Shown here: in pieces, positions 24,774 to 32,609 of the stretch
Position numbering within the stretch: the stretch's first letter is position 1
How the letters are laid out: every line of letters begins with the position of its first letter
Notes under the pieces: model-generated
What the model was told of the DNA's origin: nothing
Database searches by the model: none
Seen by the model: only the letters and a program-made list of their open reading frames with translations
Source of the DNA: a bacterium UBP4_UBA6127
GTDB lineage: Bacteria > UBP4 > UBA4092
Assembly: GCA_002428325.1 (NCBI GenBank)
Contig: DIVR01000014.1
Location: 67,245-131,244, forward strand
Length of the DNA stretch: 64,000 nucleotides
Direction: 5' to 3'
Position numbers and translations under genes: made by a program

Positions 24774-25940
24774 TTATCTTACTGTTTGCTGTCTTCTCTT
24801 ACGGGCCTTGCGGGTTCTTTCAACCACAGTGGGCAGATGTTCCAGAAGATAATCCACATCTTCCCGGGTTGAATACCGGCTGAGGCTGAGCCTTAAAGAA
24901 CCAAAGGCATATTCATCCGGGATTTTCATGGCTCTCAGGACATGGGAAATCTCAGGAGACTCGGTGTTACAAGCGGAACCAGAGGACGCGCAGATTCCAT
25001 AAGTATTCAATAGATGAAGCATGGCATCATCTTTGGCATCTTTGAAACAGATATGGCAGGTATTGGGAAGCCGAGGAGAATTACCCCCGGTAATTCGGGC
25101 ATCCGGGATTCTCTTCAGGATCTCTGATTCCAGGTAATCTCTCAGGTTAGCCAGATATTTCACTTCTTCATCCAAGGTGATTTTAGCCAATTGGGCAGCA
25201 ACTCCCATACCCACAATATAAGGGACATTTTCAGTTCCCGGCCGCTTACCTTTTTCCTGCTGTCCGCCTTTGGTGAGGGGTTCCCATATCAATCCATTAC
25301 GTTGGTAAAGGATCCCAATTCCCTTGGGTGCATGGAGTTTGTGCCCGGAGATGGAGAGCATATCTATAGCGGAATGTTTCATATCCAGATTAATTTTGCC
25401 GGCAGCCTGGACTGCATCGGTATGGAAGATAATCCCTCTTTCTTTGCAGATTCGGGCCATTTCTTCTACCGGGAAAATCACTCCCGTCTCATTATTGGCC
25501 CACATGATGGAAACAATCCCGGTATCGGGCCGAAGAGCTTTCTTGAATTCATCCAAATCCAGCATGCCATCGATATTAACCTGCAGCCAGGTGACAGGAT
25601 ACCCTTTTTTCTCCAGAGATTCCCCTACATATCCCACGGCATGATGTTCCACTTTGGTGGTGATGAAATGCTTTTTATCGGGATGAGCCCAGAGGGTTCC
25701 CATGATGGCCGCATTATCACTTTCCGTCCCGCAGCTGGTGAAGATAATCTCTTCGGGTTCACAGTTTAAAAGGTCAGCCACCTGCTGCCGGGCTCTTGCC
25801 ACTGCATCTTTGGCGGAATACCCAAGGTCATACAAGCTGGAAGGGTTCCCATAAGCTTCATTAAAATAGGGCAGCATGGCATCTCTGACTTCAGGCGCCA
25901 CAGCCGTCGTTGCATTATTATCAAGATAAATAGTTTTCAT
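24774..25940 (-). CDS. Cysteine desulfurase, NifS type
   Basis: A 388-residue PLP enzyme that takes sulfur from cysteine for Fe-S cluster assembly and other thiolations. The PLP lysine is K201 in S-G-H-K-L-H-A-P-K-G, the active-site cysteine is C324 in G-S-A-C-N-T-E, and V-E-H-H-A near residue 99 is the usual PLP-stacking histidine block. The short loop around C324 places it in the group I (NifS/IscS) class. The ATG at 25940 has GGGAGG twelve bases upstream; a TTG four codons earlier touches that site. No iscU/nifU follows. A perfect palindrome lies upstream of its promoter, so it is likely regulated. Confidence 0.96.
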   Translation of the reverse strand: MKTIYLDNNATTAVAPEVRDAMLPYFNEAYGNPSSLYDLGYSAKDAVARARQQVADLLNCEPEEIIFTSCGTESDNAAIMGTLWAHPDKKHFITTKVEHHAVGYVGESLEKKGYPVTWLQVNIDGMLDLDEFKKALRPDTGIVSIMWANNETGVIFPVEEMARICKERGIIFHTDAVQAAGKINLDMKHSAIDMLSISGHKLHAPKGIGILYQRNGLIWEPLTKGGQQEKGKRPGTENVPYIVGMGVAAQLAKITLDEEVKYLANLRDYLESEILKRIPDARITGGNSPRLPNTCHICFKDAKDDAMLHLLNTYGICASSGSACNTESPEISHVLRAMKIPDEYAFGSLRLSLSRYSTREDVDYLLEHLPTVVERTRKARKRRQQTVR

Positions 25941-25967
25941 TAAAAGTAACAACCTCCCTGTTCATCC

Positions 25968-25998
25968 ATCATACCACTTTTAAAGGATGCTCTAACAA
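25968..25998 (-). promoter_or_regulatory. Promoter of the cysteine desulfurase
   Basis: On the minus strand TTGTTA (25993-25998), 19-base spacer, TATGAT (25968-25973) preceded by TGG (extended -10). The poor -35 and long spacer suggest dependence on an activator. Confidence 0.5.
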
Positions 25999-26007
25999 GC
26001 TAAACAG

Positions 26008-26023
26008 TTTCATCCGGATGAAA
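26008..26023. promoter_or_regulatory. Perfect palindrome TTTCATCCGGATGAAA upstream of the cysteine desulfurase promoter
   Basis: A 16-base perfect palindrome ten bases upstream of the -35 element, with another TTTCAT half-site right after it at 26025-26030. The position fits an activator binding site. The regulator is unknown; the sequence does not look like the IscR sites I know. Confidence 0.6.
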
Positions 26024-26073
26024 GTTTCATTCGTTTAGTATTTAACCATAAAGGACCCTTTCCTGCAGATTCT

Positions 26074-26268
26074 TTAAGGCTGGGATTTACCCTGACTGGG
26101 GTCCTTATCCCGGGAAGGCTTTTCTTCCGGGGGAAGTAATGTATCAGGATACATATCGATAGCCCGGACCATCTTCCCCTCCAGCACACAACCTTTCTGG
26201 GTGGGGATACAGTCCTTCTTTAATCTCAGGCAATAACTGTCTTTATCATGGGGACAGGTCCAGCCCAT
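26074..26268 (-). CDS. Small cysteine-containing protein (possible zinc or Fe-S site)
   Basis: A 64-residue protein with four cysteines in the first 27 residues (W-T-C-P-H, Y-C-L-R-L, D-C-I-P, K-G-C-V-L). The spacing C-P-H-x5-C-x6-C-x6-C is that of a small metal-binding knob, and short proteins with C-P-H...K-G-C-V-L occur in several anaerobic lineages. The C-terminal half is acidic, basic and proline-rich, probably disordered. It is upstream of and on the same strand as the cysteine desulfurase but separated by 133 bases that carry a promoter, so it is probably a separate unit. Function unknown. Confidence 0.7.
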   Translation of the reverse strand: MGWTCPHDKDSYCLRLKKDCIPTQKGCVLEGKMVRAIDMYPDTLLPPEEKPSRDKDPSQGKSQP

Positions 26269-26300
26269 AAAGTATGAATATCTCCTTTACTGTTGTTTTT

Positions 26301-26306
26301 ATTATA
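26301..26306 (-). promoter_or_regulatory. -10 element (TATAAT) of the small cysteine protein gene
   Basis: A perfect TATAAT on the minus strand, 33 bases before the ATG, with AAGGAG between them. No clear -35. Confidence 0.4.
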
Positions 26307-26438
26307 ACAAAGCCTCTATAGGGTTTTCTTTTGGTTCGCATCAACCCATATCCTAAACTGGAGAAAATCTAGATAATACCTTTTGGTTTAATACTTTAAA
26401 AAAATAAGTAAGAAACTATTACTAAGCAAGTAATATCC

Positions 26439-26471
26439 AAAAAAAAGCTCCTCGATAAGAATCGAGGAGCT
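26439..26471 (-). terminator. Intrinsic terminator of the Met-rich exported protein gene
   Basis: AGCTCCTCGAT (26446-26456) and ATCGAGGAGCT (26461-26471), 11 perfect pairs and a 4-base loop; the minus strand continues with eight T. Confidence 0.95.
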
Positions 26472-26553
26472 GTACTCAAAAGAAGTATTAAAGGTTTGGT
26501 TTTTGCGGAGAAATCTGTTTTTTTATTTGTTTTTGTGATGAAGGAGGATCTTA

Positions 26554-27174
26554 CTATTTCTGCATCGGGCAATTCTGCATATTCTTTCCCTGACCGCTAC
26601 CCTTCATCATTCCCTTTTTACTCATTTGACCTTGTTTACTCATTTGACCCTGGCCCTTCCAGGCGGGAGTCCCATCATCATTACGAAGTTTTAAGCCCTG
26701 GTTTCCTTTTGTGAGCTGTCCTGCAATGATGACATCCTGTTTATTGATGTTGGTCTTTGAACCGGTTATTTCAATCTTATCGCCCTTATTCAAGGCTAAT
26801 TTCTGTTCATCGAGATACCAGCTGGGTCCCACATGGACGACCTGGTCTCCATGATTGGTTTTAACAGTCAGATGGACACCATACCCTTTGGCATTGGGTC
26901 TCTGGTTTTTAGGTTGTATCTTATCAACAGCGGAAATTTCCCCTTTAATCGTTACAACAGAGGCAGGATTATACATCCAAGCCTGGGTATTGGCTTTGGA
27001 CATAGAGCCTTTTTGGCCTTTTTTTCCTTTGGGCATCATCTGTCCGCACATAGGGCAGGTTTTTTGTATGCCTTTACCTCGCATGCCTTTTCCTGCGGGT
27101 TGAGCTAAAGCGCTTCCTGTGATGAGCAAGGCTGTAATGGCACAGATGGCCATGGTTTTTGTTACTAAATTCAT
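26554..27174 (-). CDS. Exported OB-fold-like protein with Cys and Met-rich metal-binding ends
   Basis: A 206-residue protein. Residues 1-24 are a signal peptide ending A-L-A-Q. A C-P-M-C-G-Q-M-M segment and glycine/lysine stretches follow; residues about 72-165 resemble the OB-fold domain in exported proteins of metal-reducing and magnetotactic bacteria (V-T-I-K-G-E-I, G-V-H-L-T-V-K-T, H-V-G-P-S-W-Y-L, L-N-K-G-D-K-I-E-I-T-G-S). The tail repeats G-Q-M-S-K with many methionines and a final C-P-M. Met and Cys clusters of this type bind Cu(I) or other soft metals in the periplasm, but function is inferred. The ATG at 27174 is nine bases after GGGAGG; the earlier ATG abuts that site. Confidence 0.75.
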   Translation of the reverse strand: MNLVTKTMAICAITALLITGSALAQPAGKGMRGKGIQKTCPMCGQMMPKGKKGQKGSMSKANTQAWMYNPASVVTIKGEISAVDKIQPKNQRPNAKGYGVHLTVKTNHGDQVVHVGPSWYLDEQKLALNKGDKIEITGSKTNINKQDVIIAGQLTKGNQGLKLRNDDGTPAWKGQGQMSKQGQMSKKGMMKGSGQGKNMQNCPMQK

Positions 27175-27369
27175 AATAATCATCCTCCCGGATATGGTTT
27201 ATTGGGCTACTTCATAGGTAATTTAAAATGCAGTTTCTATGCCAAATAATACTATTAAATATAAACTGTTACTGTTTTTGAAGTTAGCCAATATAAAAAG
27301 AACAGCTGATTGGACGTTATTGGTTCCATAGTATGGTTAAAAGTTCCAAAAGGTGCAAAAGGTTCTACA

Positions 27370-27405
27370 AAAAAACCGCCCTCCTATACGTAAGAGGAAG
27401 GCGGT
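27370..27405 (-). terminator. Intrinsic terminator of the 27461-28171 gene
   Basis: ACCGCC and GGCGGT outer arms with inner TCCT/AGGA pairing; the minus strand continues with seven T. Confidence 0.85.
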
Positions 27406-27460
27406 GAATATCTCAATCAGCCTTGGTTATCTCCAGAGGCAACTCTCAAAGAAGTGATAA

Positions 27461-28171
27461 TTATTTATCCATCTTAGGCAGGGATTTATAATTTTGCATA
27501 TTGGGTATTTGCGGCATCTTAAAAGCCTGGGGTTTTTCCTTAATGGATGTTTGAGCTCCTGAAAGCCCATATTTGAGCAGTTTCATGGTTAAGACAGAGG
27601 CCCTTTTGTCTTTACCGGATAATTTGACGACCCCAGTTATGGGTACTTTATTGGAGACCCAGACATCGGTTTTATCAGCGCCGGATTGGCTTTGGACCTT
27701 GGAGTGGAGGGTATTAAAGGGTCCGGCTGGTACGGTTATTGACTCATATCCGATGAAGCCTTTAACAATATCCTCATCTTTCTGGAGGGTATTGTTCTCC
27801 TGCCCAGCAGGCTGATGGGTCAACATGGAAGTCATATCCATGGCCGGCTCATTGCCATTTTTTACAATAAATTGCTTAGGTTTGGATTCTCCCGGAAGAA
27901 TCAACATTTTGGAAATAGTTTTTATCTCTGGCATAATGATTTCATTTTCATACCAGAACCAGGTTTTCCCGTTGACTGTTTCTGTGCCGGTGATGGAATA
28001 TTTAACAATGAAAGTTCTTTTATCCATATTCATCTCATATTGAGCCCAATGTCCCACTTGCCAGTTTAATCCCTTATAAGTGACTGGATTGGCGGCCTTA
28101 ACCGCTGTCCCTGCCAGCAGTGCCAGACAGAAAACTAATAATACTGAGTAATGTAAAATTTTCTTTAACAT
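27461..28171 (-). CDS. Exported protein of unknown function
   Basis: A 236-residue protein with a clean signal peptide (hydrophobic 8-22, cleavage near A-V-K-A-A) and a beta-rich mature part with W-Q-V-G-H-W-A-Q-Y, a pattern seen in exported proteins of unknown role in many environmental bacteria. A segment with Y-E-S-I-T-V-P-A-G-P-F-N-T-L-H-S-K-V resembles the core of lipoprotein-like or DUF3108-like domains that bind hydrophobic ligands; this is weak. The C-terminal tail is rich in proline and methionine, like the tail of the previous gene. AAGGAG is nine bases before the ATG. The two exported-protein genes are in line on the minus strand, each with its own terminator. Confidence 0.7.
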   Translation of the reverse strand: MLKKILHYSVLLVFCLALLAGTAVKAANPVTYKGLNWQVGHWAQYEMNMDKRTFIVKYSITGTETVNGKTWFWYENEIIMPEIKTISKMLILPGESKPKQFIVKNGNEPAMDMTSMLTHQPAGQENNTLQKDEDIVKGFIGYESITVPAGPFNTLHSKVQSQSGADKTDVWVSNKVPITGVVKLSGKDKRASVLTMKLLKYGLSGAQTSIKEKPQAFKMPQIPNMQNYKSLPKMDK

Positions 28172-28368
28172 AATGCGGCTCCTTCTTGTTTGATTGAATC
28201 AATAATAGTTAACAATAGACCTTCCAATAAGTCAATAGAAGGAAACCTCGTTTAAAATTTGGGAGGAAGTGAAAAATCCTTTTTTAAAGGATTTCCCAAT
28301 GATAGTTACTTGCTTTAGTGAGATATTTCAGAAATAATGAACTTAATGTTATGAAATGAGGATTTAAT

Positions 28369-29220
28369 ATGAGCCGGCAATCTACGGAACTTCATCAGCC
28401 AGCTGGATTATCCAATAAATACAACAATTTGAAAGATATACTCAAGGGGATGGGGAGTGTATTGATAGCTCTTTCCGGAGGGGTGGATTCAGTTTTCCTG
28501 ATTCGGGTTGCCCATGATGTTCTGGGCGACAAGGTCTTGGCTGTAACCTGTGATTCTCCTTCTTTTCCGAAGGAGGAAAAGGAATTTGCCCAGTCAATGG
28601 CAAAGAAATACGGGTTTAGGCATCGGGTCGTCAAGACTCATGAAGTGGAAGATGATGCGTATGCCGCCAATCCTTCCAATCGGTGTTATTTCTGCCGTCA
28701 GGTCATGTATGGGGATTTAGAGGCCATAGCCCAAGAAGAAGGATTAGCCTATATTTGTGATGGGTTTAATTTTAGTGACCAGGGAGATTATCGGCCAGGG
28801 AGAACAGCGGCTTTAGAGAAGAAAGTCCGGTCGCCTCTTTTTGAAGCAGGCCTGACTAAAGAGGATATACGATGGCTGGCAAGGGAACTGGGCTTAACTA
28901 ACTGGGATCGGCCTGCCTCTGCCTGTCTGGCTTCCCGGATCCCCTATGGTTCCAGGGTAACCCCTGAAAAACTTCAGCAAATCGAGCAAGCGGAGGGGTT
29001 TATCCGGTCTTTAGGATTTCGTCAAGTCCGAGTCCGCCATCATGATAAACTGGCCCGTATTGAGACCGATCCTCAGGAGTTTTTCTTGTTCTTGGAATCA
29101 CAAAATTATGTTAAAATCAGCCAAAAGCTGAAAGAACTGGGATTCAAATTTGTAACCCTGGACCTTCAAGGGTATCGAACCGGGAGTTTGAACGAAGAAA
29201 TTCTTCCGAAAAATAATTAG
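28369..29220 (+). CDS. larE: ATP-dependent sulfur transferase LarE, probable 4Fe-4S type
   Basis: A 283-residue PP-loop protein with S-G-G-V-D-S at 36-41. LarE adds sulfur to the nicotinic-acid-derived precursor of the nickel-pincer cofactor of lactate racemase-like enzymes. Besides the usual cysteine in A-C-L-A-S-R (C186) it has C106 and C109 in N-R-C-Y-F-C; this three-cysteine set is that of LarE forms that hold a 4Fe-4S cluster and recycle sulfide, rather than of the sacrificial one-cysteine type. larB, larC and larA are not in the window. The cysteine desulfurase 2.4 kb away is a possible sulfur source, but that is inference. Confidence 0.93.
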   Translation: MSRQSTELHQPAGLSNKYNNLKDILKGMGSVLIALSGGVDSVFLIRVAHDVLGDKVLAVTCDSPSFPKEEKEFAQSMAKKYGFRHRVVKTHEVEDDAYAANPSNRCYFCRQVMYGDLEAIAQEEGLAYICDGFNFSDQGDYRPGRTAALEKKVRSPLFEAGLTKEDIRWLARELGLTNWDRPASACLASRIPYGSRVTPEKLQQIEQAEGFIRSLGFRQVRVRHHDKLARIETDPQEFFLFLESQNYVKISQKLKELGFKFVTLDLQGYRTGSLNEEILPKNN

Positions 29221-29295
29221 CAGTATTTGAGTGTCTTTTTATTATAAGAATTCAACAAGGGTAATGGGGAAAAGGATGTCGAGGGAGAACCTTTT

Positions 29296-31629
29296 GTGGA
29301 TGAAATTAAAAAAACTCAACCTCCATCCCTTTTAACGAATTATCAAGATTTGGTGGAGTCAGTTCCGGTTGTTTTCTATATCATTCAATTGGGAGAGGGG
29401 GGAAAAGTCCTTTCCCGATATGTCAGCCCTTATGTCCAAAAAATGCTGGGCTATGTTCCCGATGAGTTTTCACTTCCAGGTAATTTATGGAAGTCTATTC
29501 TTCATCCGGATGACACTCAGAGAGTTCATGAAGAAATCTTGGATGCCGTCCAAAACCATCATTCCTTAAATACAGAATATCGGTTAAAAGATAAAGAAGG
29601 CAAATGGGTCTGGATACAGGACCGGGCCTTTATTTATTACAATAATCAAAAACAACCTGTCATGTTGCAAGGTTCGCAAGTAGAAATAACTCCCCAGAAA
29701 GAAGTTGACCCTCATTCTCTTACAGCCGACACCCGGTTTGTCGGCCCTTATGAAAACCTACCGGTCGGGTATCACTCCCTGGATTGTGATGGGAATATCC
29801 TGGAAGTAAATTCGACCTGGTTAAAAATGATGGGCTATCAAAAATGGGAAGTGTTGGGTAAGTGGTTTGGAGATTTTCTTGAGACATCCCAGATGGATTT
29901 ATTCAGGGAACGATTCCCCAGGTTCAAAGAAATCGGACAGGTTACCGGGGTGGAATTCATAATGAGAAGGAAAGACGGAACGACTATCCCGGTTTCGTTT
30001 ACCGGTAGAATCCGCCGGGATGTGAAAGGTGATTTCATTAAAACCCATTGTGTTTTGCAGGATATTACCCTGAGTAAAACTATTGAACTTCAGCTTAAGG
30101 AAAGTGAAGAAAAGTTCTTTAAAGTGTATATGATTATTCCTGAGATGATTTTGATAGCCAGATCATCAGATGGGGTGATTCTGGATGCCAATGAGAGTTT
30201 CTACAGGATTACAGGGTATTCGAAAGAGGAAGTAATCGGAAAGACGGTTATAGACTCAAATATATGGGGCTCTCCTGAGAAACGAGCTGCCTATATTGAT
30301 CAGATAATAAATACGGGAGAATGCCTGGAATATGAGAGTGTTATTCAAAAGAAAGACAAGACTCAGATCCCAATTCTATTGTCAGGCCGTATGATAGATA
30401 TCCGAGGGATTCCATCTATCATCAGTATTGCCAGGGATATCAGCCAACTGAAAAAGGCTGAAGAGGAAAGGATGAAATTGGAGAGCCGTATCCTGGAAAC
30501 CCAGAAACTGGAAAGCCTGGGTGTATTAGCAGGAGGGATCGCCCATGATTTTAATAATCTGTTGACCGGTATCCTGGGTAATGCTGAAATGTTCCGGCAG
30601 GATTTGGAACCAGCTTCAACTGAATATGAACGCATTAAACAGATAGAAATTGCCGCCCAACGAGCCGCTGACCTGACTCGGCAGATGCTGGCCTATTCGG
30701 GTAAAGGGAAATACCTGGACCAGGATATTTATTTGCCGGATTTGATTGACCAGATGAGTGAATTGATTCAGGTGTCTCTGGATAAGAATACTCAGTTTTC
30801 TGTCGAAGCAGGGGAAAAACTTCCTTTGATCCATGGGGATTCAGCCCAAATTCAACAGTTATTAATGAACCTGATTCTAAATGCTTCGGAATCTATTACT
30901 GGTAAATCAGGCCGAATTAATTTGAAAGCAGAACAATCATTTTTTTCCCAGGAAGAATTGAATAATACTGAAATCGGCATGGGGCTTCCGGAAGGGAATT
31001 ATGTCAGTATTATGGTGGAAGATAACGGAAGTGGTATGACTCCTGAGGTTCTTAAGCATGCCTTTGAACCTTTTTATACTACCAAATTTACGGGTAGGGG
31101 ATTAGGTCTTCCTGCCGTTCAGGGGATTGTTAAATCCCATAAAGGAACATTGAAGGTGGAGAGTGAACCAGGAGTTGGAACCCGATGTTTGGTTTGTTTC
31201 CCTGTTTTGCAACCTCAGCCCAAGATCCATACTCTGTTTACGGATGATACTGTCGGGAATAAGATGGGTTCAGTTCTTCTTTTGGATGATGAAGAAATAG
31301 TACTGAAGCTGACTCGAAGATTTCTTGAAAAGGCAGGGTTTCATGTGATGGAGTACACCCAACCCCAGCCAGCCATTGAAACATTTTCCCGATCTCCGGA
31401 TATATTTGCCCTTGCCATTATTGATATTAATCTGCCGCTTCTCAGCGGTTTTGAGGTAGCTCAGAAGCTGCGGTCTCTACGTCAGGATACACGCTTTCTT
31501 TTTACCAGCGGCCTTTTTAAGGAAACAGATTATCAAATGCAGAAAGAGATTCCGAATTCTCAGTTGATCCAGAAACCCTTTCGATATCAGGATCTAGTGG
31601 AAAAGGTAAAATCTATTCTGTCAGAATAA
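29296..31629 (+). CDS. Hybrid sensor histidine kinase with three PAS domains and a receiver
   Basis: A 777-residue cytoplasmic sensor without membrane segments. In order: PAS about 10-140, PAS about 150-265, PAS about 275-390, HisKA with phospho-acceptor H417 in G-G-I-A-H-D-F-N-N, a HATPase domain with D-N-G-S-G-M and G-R-G-L-G-L (about 520-650), and a receiver domain from about 660 with phospho-acceptor D710. The G-I-A-H-D-F-N-N box is the HisKA type common in kinases with attached receivers. The signal and the downstream partner are unknown; there is no separate response regulator nearby. The start is a GTG with GGGAG seven to eight bases upstream. Confidence 0.92.
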   Translation: MDEIKKTQPPSLLTNYQDLVESVPVVFYIIQLGEGGKVLSRYVSPYVQKMLGYVPDEFSLPGNLWKSILHPDDTQRVHEEILDAVQNHHSLNTEYRLKDKEGKWVWIQDRAFIYYNNQKQPVMLQGSQVEITPQKEVDPHSLTADTRFVGPYENLPVGYHSLDCDGNILEVNSTWLKMMGYQKWEVLGKWFGDFLETSQMDLFRERFPRFKEIGQVTGVEFIMRRKDGTTIPVSFTGRIRRDVKGDFIKTHCVLQDITLSKTIELQLKESEEKFFKVYMIIPEMILIARSSDGVILDANESFYRITGYSKEEVIGKTVIDSNIWGSPEKRAAYIDQIINTGECLEYESVIQKKDKTQIPILLSGRMIDIRGIPSIISIARDISQLKKAEEERMKLESRILETQKLESLGVLAGGIAHDFNNLLTGILGNAEMFRQDLEPASTEYERIKQIEIAAQRAADLTRQMLAYSGKGKYLDQDIYLPDLIDQMSELIQVSLDKNTQFSVEAGEKLPLIHGDSAQIQQLLMNLILNASESITGKSGRINLKAEQSFFSQEELNNTEIGMGLPEGNYVSIMVEDNGSGMTPEVLKHAFEPFYTTKFTGRGLGLPAVQGIVKSHKGTLKVESEPGVGTRCLVCFPVLQPQPKIHTLFTDDTVGNKMGSVLLLDDEEIVLKLTRRFLEKAGFHVMEYTQPQPAIETFSRSPDIFALAIIDINLPLLSGFEVAQKLRSLRQDTRFLFTSGLFKETDYQMQKEIPNSQLIQKPFRYQDLVEKVKSILSE

Positions 31630-31785
31630 GCTAAGTATGGACTGGATGATTTTCCTGATGGAATGATGTAATAAACGGCCCAGACTTGAGTTTTCAGGGT
31701 GGTTATAAGTTTTAAAGCCTACCGATAGGAACCGCTTATTTATTTCCATCGTCTTTCTACAGCCTTTTCTGGGATAATTATTTCC

Positions 31786-32580
31786 ATGAATACACACCAG
31801 ACAGAAGCTCTTGTCATTCGAAATCAGGATTTTGGTGAAACCGATGTCCTGTTAACCTTTCTGACCCGTGGAGCTGGCAAAATCAGGGGCATCCTGAAAT
31901 CAGGCAGAAAATCTACCTCCAAAATGGCAGGAACCTGCCAGGCTCTGAATCGGCTGAATCTGACCTATTATGCCAAGGAACATGCTGATTTATCGAAAGT
32001 GATACGGGTGGAAATGCTTGAAAGCCATGACAACATCCGTTCTGATTTGGCTCGGTTGGCCTGGAGCTCTTTTTACCTGGAGATGCTGCTTCGCTCAACA
32101 GCCGAACATGAGGCGAATGAAGAGTTATTTGAGGCGGCTAGTTTTTATCTGGGAGTATTGGAGAAGGCGGCCTCGCCAGAGGTCAGAAACTTGAGCCTAT
32201 TCCACCTGATTCGGTTGATGCAGATAAATGGGTTTGCCCCCTTGATGAGCCAATGTGTCCGCTGTGGGAAATCCAGGCCCCTCCATCGGGTGAGAGAACA
32301 ATCAGTCTTTTATCTGGACAGCCGGAAAGGCGGAGTCCTTTGTTCTTCCTGCCGGAAAAAAGCTCCCTATGCAAAAGATATTCATGAACTCTCTCCTCTC
32401 GGATTGATTTTTCTGGAGAAATCAATGAGTCTGTCTCCTGCCGAGATGGAAGAGGAATTATCTCGGGAGGATTCCCCGAAGGAACTATTAGATTATTTAG
32501 TGGAACACAGTAAGTATCAGTTAGAAACGGATTTTAAGTCTTTGAAATTTTTAAAGGCTTTTACCGAAGGAACGTATTAA
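31786..32580 (+). CDS. recO: DNA repair protein RecO
   Basis: A 264-residue RecO with an N-terminal OB fold (T-E-A-L-V-I-R-N-x-D-F-G-E-T-D near the start and K-S-G-R-K-S-x-S), a helical middle and a zinc finger formed by C157, C160, C186 and C189. It loads RecA with RecR at gapped DNA. Length is normal. The gene is alone, after the sensor kinase and convergent with the serine hydrolase, so it is not in one of the usual era-recO operons. Confidence 0.93.
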   Translation: MNTHQTEALVIRNQDFGETDVLLTFLTRGAGKIRGILKSGRKSTSKMAGTCQALNRLNLTYYAKEHADLSKVIRVEMLESHDNIRSDLARLAWSSFYLEMLLRSTAEHEANEELFEAASFYLGVLEKAASPEVRNLSLFHLIRLMQINGFAPLMSQCVRCGKSRPLHRVREQSVFYLDSRKGGVLCSSCRKKAPYAKDIHELSPLGLIFLEKSMSLSPAEMEEELSREDSPKELLDYLVEHSKYQLETDFKSLKFLKAFTEGTY

Positions 32581-32609
32581 TAACCAACAGGATGATGGCC
32601 TTGGATATC

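Noticed and set aside
25191..25769. 192-codon plus-strand frame opposite the cysteine desulfurase
   Set aside because: Long, but the opposite strand encodes an unmistakable NifS with active-site Lys and Cys.
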